Part shown: piece after piece, positions 59,110 to 64,000 of the stretch | How positions within the stretch are numbered: position 1 is the stretch's first letter | Layout of the letters: every line of letters begins with the position of its first letter | DNA from: Pholiota molesta | Lineage: Eukaryota; Basidiomycota; Agaricomycetes; Agaricales; Strophariaceae | DNA length: 64,000 nt | NCBI GenBank assembly: GCA_014925825.1 | Contig: JACGCK010000025.1 | Location: 310,001-374,000, forward strand | Reading direction: 5' to 3' | Made by a program: the position numbers and the translations under genes | The notes under the pieces: generated by a model | The model's database searches: none | What the model was told of the DNA's origin: nothing | Seen by the model: only the letters and a program-made list of their open reading frames with translations

Positions 59110-60034
59110 ATGGAACAGCAGGCCAAAGCCCCTCCCGAAATAAAGAAGATTGCCCAATTCCTACGCGGAGGAGGTGCGGGCATGAAAATTCGCGTCGGTG
59201 CTCTGAACGGGAAGCGTTTGGATTACTTCAAAGGTGCGTGCCCATACCATCACACCTATGCCACCGAGTTGCTGAACCCATCAACAGGAAAGTCCGCTAT
59301 TAAAGCTCTCTTGTCACCCGCTTTCGCCAAAGTCAAAGGCGCACCAAAAGTCACATCCGAGACCGAGGCCCAAACGATCCTGCAATCTGTCAACGCCTAT
59401 GCTTTCTTCCTACGTGTGCAGCGTGGCGGTCCCACCGGCTCCTCGTCATCATCACCGAAGGCCCTCCAAATCATCCCCGAGCAGATGTTCTCCCCCGACG
59501 AATACTACGCCTGGTTCTACGAAGGCTCGCAGTGGACGACGTATGCAGGCGGAATTCTTATGGTGGCTATCATGCTTGCCGGTGTCATGTTTCCGTTGTG
59601 GCCGCCCATCATGCGCCTTGGCGTGTGGTATCTGAGTATGGCCATGCTCGGCCTCATCGGTCTCTTCTTTGGCCTTGCGATCGTTCGCCTAATCTTCTAC
59701 ATTATCACGATTGTCGTGGCGAGTCCTGGAATCTGGATATTCCCTCAACTGTTTGCGGATGTTGGATTTGTGAGTACTTCGAACTGTCGATGACGCATGA
59801 TACGGAATACTTACTCTATGCCTGCAGGTTGAATCCTTTATTCCTCTATGGGAATGGGATATTCCTCAAAAGAAAGGCAAGAAGAAGAAGAGCGACAAGA
59901 AAGAGAAGAAATCGTCTTCTGAGAAGCACAAGGACAATGGAGGGGCTTTCATCGAAGAAGTCGCCGAGTCGGAGGACTCGCGCCCGAATAGTCGCAGTGC
60001 CCGTATAGAAGAGGTCGAAGACGAGGATGCATGA
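59110..60034 (+). CDS. SEC62: Translocation protein Sec62, 288 aa
   Basis: Component of the Sec62/Sec63 complex that drives post-translational import through the ER Sec61 channel. Exons 59110-59769 and 59828-60034; 289 codons including stop. The cytosolic N-terminus has the conserved IAQFLRGGGAGMKIRVGALN and RLDYFKG blocks. Two membrane segments follow: TYAGGILMVAIMLAGVMFPL (about 138-158) and LSMAMLGLIGLFFGLAIVRL (about 172-191). FPLWPPIMRLGVWYLS between them is a Sec62 hallmark. The C-terminus is lysine-rich, then acidic (EEVAESEDS, IEEVEDEDA), as in fungal orthologues. Intact; likely constitutive. Confidence 0.94.
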
Positions 60035-60373
60035 AGGCATGTGCGGTCATGTACTATTTTACTTGTGTTATTTCTGCCTTTTCCTTTGGTACTTGCATTA
60101 TATATTCCACATTCACATACCTATCATAGTTCCAATCTCGAACCAACTTCCCATACAGGATGGCGATCCTTACCTTTCGCTTAATTTATATCAGTCGTTT
60201 GCACTGTTCTGAGTTGGTAAATCTCACTCGAGCCTCACTCTCTAAGGCAGAGATAGCTACATTGGAGAGAGAAAATTGAGAAATTGAGGACACTATTCGT
60301 CACTGGTGTCAAAATTAAAAATGGTTACTGTACAAAATTGAACGTACAAAAATAATTATTGTTTCCCTATGAG
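60035..60373. other. SEC62 3' region
   Basis: AT-rich, no gene. A run of five A on plus at about 60349, which is T on the minus strand, lies 25 bp past the tRNA 3' end and could serve as its Pol III terminator. Confidence 0.5.
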
Positions 60374-60445
60374 AACCGACGGTGGGGGTCGAACCCACAA
60401 CCTCTGCCTTAGGAAAGCAACGCGCTACCATTGCGCCACGACGGC
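60374..60445 (-). tRNA. tRNA-Arg (anticodon CCT)
   Basis: 72 nt with the full cloverleaf and no intron. D arm GCGC-AATGGTA-GCGC, anticodon arm TTGCT-TTCCTAA-GGCAG with anticodon CCT (reads AGG), T arm GTGGG-TTCGACC-CCCAC. The acceptor stem GCCGTCG/CGTCGGT pairs except for a central U-U mismatch and one terminal G-U. Internal A and B boxes are recognisable (TGGCGCAATGG, GGTTCGACCC). The mismatch could be real or a base error. Confidence 0.88.
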
Positions 60446-61065
60446 TATATCAAGGGGCTGTGGTCTTTGATATATATACTCTATGTAGTGGGTAGGTGCG
60501 TGAATACGATGAGATTCATTACCACCCGCAGAATCCCCCCTGTTTGATATTGACCTTGAGTGCCAGGAGCATCAAAAGCTTTCTGCTCATTGCTCTTCCT
60601 CCGAATTCTTCGTAAAACATTATTATAACACACGTTTTCTTCGCACAATAATGATGATAACCAACTCCAAATGCGTTTTTGGTTTACTATGCAATAATAC
60701 TACAAAAGAATGTATACAAACGAAAGAGATAAGTTAAAATGAGCAAAAAGATAAAACGATTGTGTCAGGGGAATGCTCAAAAATGGCCCCGGCGTACGAA
60801 GAAAATGAAAATGCGAAGGTAAGTAATAAATGACAATGCCGTTAGTTATTCGTAATATGCTGGATGCTGGATGCGTGAGTGTGAGTGTATGTGTAGATGC
60901 CATGCTAATGATCATTGATGAGTGAGTTGTTTGAGTGGATGCGAAAAAAGAAACTGAATGCCAAGGAACGTTGTGGTTATCGTGAAAATGAAAATCTATA
61001 GCGAGCGAAAAGCAGAGCCATCGCAGTGTTTCCCGCCGGGCGCGCGTCGACCACAGACTCCTAAA
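60446..61065. other. Kinase 3' region
   Basis: No gene supported; convergent with SEC62 and the tRNA. Confidence 0.5.
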
Positions 61066-63439
61066 TCATGTCTGCGCTGGCCCTAAATCTTCCCGGAAGA
61101 AACCAATGCCGGGTAGAGCGAAGTTGATGGCGCTGCTCGTGAGATGCAGCATCGGCAGCACCGCAGGCGGCGGGTCCAGGCTGAACTCCTCCTCCGCCGT
61201 CTTCAAGCTGCTGAAAACAGAATCCTCCCGCCGCGGCGCCCCCACCGTGTCCGCCCCCCACTTCCCCTGCACGCCAGGCAGCCGCGTGAGGTGCCGCAGC
61301 AGCCGCTTGACCGCGCGCAGCGGGTGGATGAGGTGGCTCAGCGGGAGCGCGTCCAGCTGGAAGCGCCGCAGCTGGTGCAGGCGGTGCAGCCGCCGGTGAC
61401 GGCGCCCGAGGGAAGAGCCTGACTGCGAGGCGGCCGAGCGGCGACGACTTGCCGTGGGCGTGATCGGCGGCGGCGGGGCCAGGGACGCAGGGCGCGGTGC
61501 TGGCGGTGGCGGGGGCGCGGGCGGTGCCGCGGCGACGCCGTTGTGCAGCGACGGCGGGTGCGAGCCTTGAGACGGGGGTAATGTCGGTCATCGAAGAAGA
61601 AACGGAGGAAGAGAGCTGACATTGGTGGGGCGGCAGGGACTCTACCTGCACGGGGTACGGCGTCCACCGGAAGGCGTCGTAGTTGGGCTCTGGAGAGGGC
61701 GTTCCTGAGCGCGTAAAGTGCTGGTCTTCGCCGGCGAAGGAACTGGAGAAGGACGAGTCGGAATAGGTCGATGGGGAGGACATCTGCGTCGCTGACGACG
61801 GCGTCCACATGGAAGGGGAGATCATCTCCTTGTCCTCGCCGACGGCAGTAATCGCCGAGTCCGGCACGACGACTACAGCCTTGGGCGAGGCGGGGCTGTT
61901 GACGAAGAACATGGACGAATAGGGGTCGTATTCGATGGCAGTATGCATAATAGAGGTGCCGGGGGAGAAGGAGGACATGCTGGAGCTGGCATCATAGATG
62001 CGTGGCCGCGGGATGTTGGTGTTGATCATGAGGCTGGAGCGCAGATCGGGCTTGTTGAGCCTCGCGCCAAACGTCTGGTCGAAGCTTTCAGGCGTGGTGG
62101 GCACCGAGGTCTGGGCCGTATGAACAGAGGAGGGCGTCTCCGAGCGATCAAAGAGATCCATCCCGAAGTGGTCGTGGTCGTGGTCGCGGTCGTAATCCGA
62201 CTCAGAGGAGACAGGCGACTCGAAGTCCCAGGTCGCGCCGCAAGAAGAGTACGTGGTCCAGCGAGCGCCATACGAGGACCGTCCCGCGTACGACGGCGCA
62301 GCGAAGACGATATCCGAGTTCGAGTCCTTGCTCCAGCACGACTTGAGCGGAGAAACCACCTCCTCGGGCACGGGCGATTGGGCCGGGGGCGACTGCGGGC
62401 CGACATCGTCCCCGTTGCTGGACGACGCGGAGTCGATGTCCATGCTGGACTCCCAGGGGCAGCGCGCCATGCTGCCCTCGAAGACGACGCCGTCGGAGTA
62501 GAAGCTGTTGATCTCCTCGATGGCGTAGCGCACCTCGTGCAGCGACGCGCGCTCGCGCCAGTCGACGTCGAGCATACGGACGAGGATGTCGTTGATCTCG
62601 GGCGAGATGGGGAGAACGGTGGGGAGGAAGCCCATCGGATCGCGAAGGTAGGCCTGGAAGGTGGGGTCGCCTGAAGTCGCTGACTTCCAGGGGTTGCGAC
62701 CGGTCGCAAGGTTGAGAAGGATAATTCCCAACGACCAGATGTCGTTGGACATCGGCGAGTAGTGGCCAGTAGGCGCGAATTCTCCGCCTTGGCATTCTGA
62801 GAGAAGAGACCCGTCAGGCCCGATGTAAATTCAAGAGGGTCGAAGATACTTACCTGGACTCATATGGTAGACGCTACCAGTGCGAAATTCATCGCTGACC
62901 TTGTCAGTGGTGGCAAGGCCAAAGTCCGTGATGGCGACCCGAAGACCGTCATCGAAACAGAGTATATTCTCTGGCTTTAAGTCTCGGTGATAGATACCGA
63001 GAGAATGGCAGTATTCAACTGCATCGAGGAGCTGGAGGAAGACGTCCTTGATCAGAGCGTCGTCCCCGAGATAGCGACAGCTATGTAGGATCTGCGTGAA
63101 CAGATCGTGGTCCGGCGCGTAGTCCATGACAATGTAGGTGTGGTTGCCCTGATCCACGACACGGTGGAGGGTCACAACGCCCGGGTGGGCGGAGGCGAGC
63201 TGGTGGAGCGCGATCTCGCGTATGTGGGTCTGCCGTTGGCGGGTGGTGTGTTGGCCGGATGCGACGAGACATTTGACGGCGTACGATTTGGAGGGAAAGC
63301 GAGGCTCGACCGCGCGATATACGACGCCGTAGCCGCCGACACCTAGAACTTCGACAAGTTCAAGAGAACCTCCATCTATGAGAGTCCCGACGGGTGGATG
63401 GATGGGCGAGGCGGCTTGAGGAGAGGTCTTCGAAGACAT
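61066..63439 (-). CDS. Ran1/Sks1/Vhs1-type serine/threonine protein kinase, with a one-base frame change near the C-terminus
   Basis: Exons 63439-62854 and 62796-61066. The complete kinase domain comes first: glycine loop GVGGYGVV (33-40), Lys56 (YAVKC), Glu75, HRDLKPEN with Asp153 and Asn158, DFGLA with Asp172, then MSPECQGG and WSLGIILLNLATGRNPW. This matches fungal nutrient- and meiosis-linked kinases of the Ran1/Pat1, Sks1, Vhs1 and Ksp1 group. A long Ser/Pro-rich regulatory tail follows. Near 61574-61578 a C run (ACCCCCGTC) appears one base too long. In the corrected frame the tail ends LHLTSSAINFALPGIGFFRE at TGA 61066-61068. Uncorrected, it becomes an Ala/Pro/Arg-rich artefact ending at 61061. 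TATATA at about 63554 lies 115 bp upstream. Confidence 0.88.
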
Positions 63440-64000
63440 CGGAGAATTCGGAGAGAAGGTCTAGAAAATAGAGGAGAGGGCGGAAGAGGGAAACTGTTAG
63501 CACCAGTGCGAACGGGGACTTCGAAGTGGAAAAAGAGGGATGTAAATGTGGACATATATATGGATGGAAATACATAACGTGATAGACAGCCCGTTTGCGC
63601 GTGTATGACATGAGGATCAGGATATCAAAACGCTTCGGCACTCACAAAGTGACTTCCGCACGTTATTCCGTACAGTGGTATAGCCCAGCGAAGGAGTAGA
63701 GTTTCGTCGCGATATACCCGGAGGGTCAGGAAGGGATGCATATTCTGTGGTATTGCGTATTTAGCCACTCTTTGCGACCGAGACGGAGCTGGGCGCGCCG
63801 GCCAAATTAGGAAACACGACTATGCGAACAACAACCACGAGGCTAAACATGAACCGGTATGGAAGGCCGGCAGCGCACTTAATGCAGCCCTTTACATTGC
63901 ATCGATCCCTACGTACGAGACTCGCAAGGAAGATCGGATGACGATATCACAAGCGAGAAACGGCAAAGAGTCCCCCATTTTCACTTCCCAAGGCGGGGAA
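63440..64000. other. Kinase upstream region
   Basis: Promoter-like TATATAT at 63554-63560; no further gene up to the window edge. Confidence 0.5.

Noticed and set aside
61943..62709. Plus-strand 243-codon frame and extra minus-strand frames
   Set aside because: Shadows of the kinase tail; the called frame continues directly from the intact kinase domain.

Overview
The window is nuclear DNA from a filamentous basidiomycete, most likely an Agaricomycete. Genes are split by many short GT-AG introns of about 45-75 nt. Reconstructed proteins are fungal (GPI8, Sm-D1, Noc4, Tup1, Sec62, a Ran1/Sks1-type kinase, an expansin-like secreted protein, a P450). Long F-box-like gene families are also present, as is typical of mushroom-forming fungi. 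Exons below were reconstructed by eye from splice sites and reading phase. Where coordinates are given exon by exon, the phases close.

Layout. 1-571: 5' part of GPI8 (minus), cut by the window edge. 647-5708: a graveyard of fragments (F-box N-terminus, PD-(D/E)XK-like fragment, kinesin N-terminus, degenerate F-box gene) plus one doubtful small gene. 6356-7025: SMD1. 7879-9673: three tandem copies of an unknown small gene. 10104-11111: TPR-like protein. 12151-13638: truncated CNH-domain (Vps3/Vps39/TGFBRAP1-type) gene. 15013-16556: alpha/beta hydrolase. 17858-21464: tandem pair of F-box-like genes, one frameshifted. 22096-24346: NOC4. 25259-25937: orphan 205-aa protein. 26948-28841: enolase-superfamily L-fuconate dehydratase. 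28842-35346: gene-poor.

35347-39316: a complete, apparently young Tc1-type DNA transposon flanked by TA. It has 373-bp near-identical inverted repeats, an intact DD34E transposase on the minus strand and an intact 531-aa accessory protein on the plus strand. This is the most interesting element of the window.

40408-45530: TUP1 corepressor. 46790-48793: MFS transporter. 49246-50331: expansin-like protein. 50742-53889: two more F-box-like genes. 54440-56593: cytochrome P450. 56839-58250: another F-box-like gene. 59110-60034: SEC62. 60374-60445: tRNA-Arg(CCT). 61066-63439: protein kinase.

Housekeeping genes (GPI-anchor transfer, splicing, 40S biogenesis, ER translocation, transcriptional repression) alternate with lineage-specific material (F-box duplicates, tandem orphan genes, transposon, pseudogenes). 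Several otherwise well-preserved genes are broken by single-base indels, mostly in short C/G runs. That pattern looks more like residual consensus error than biology.
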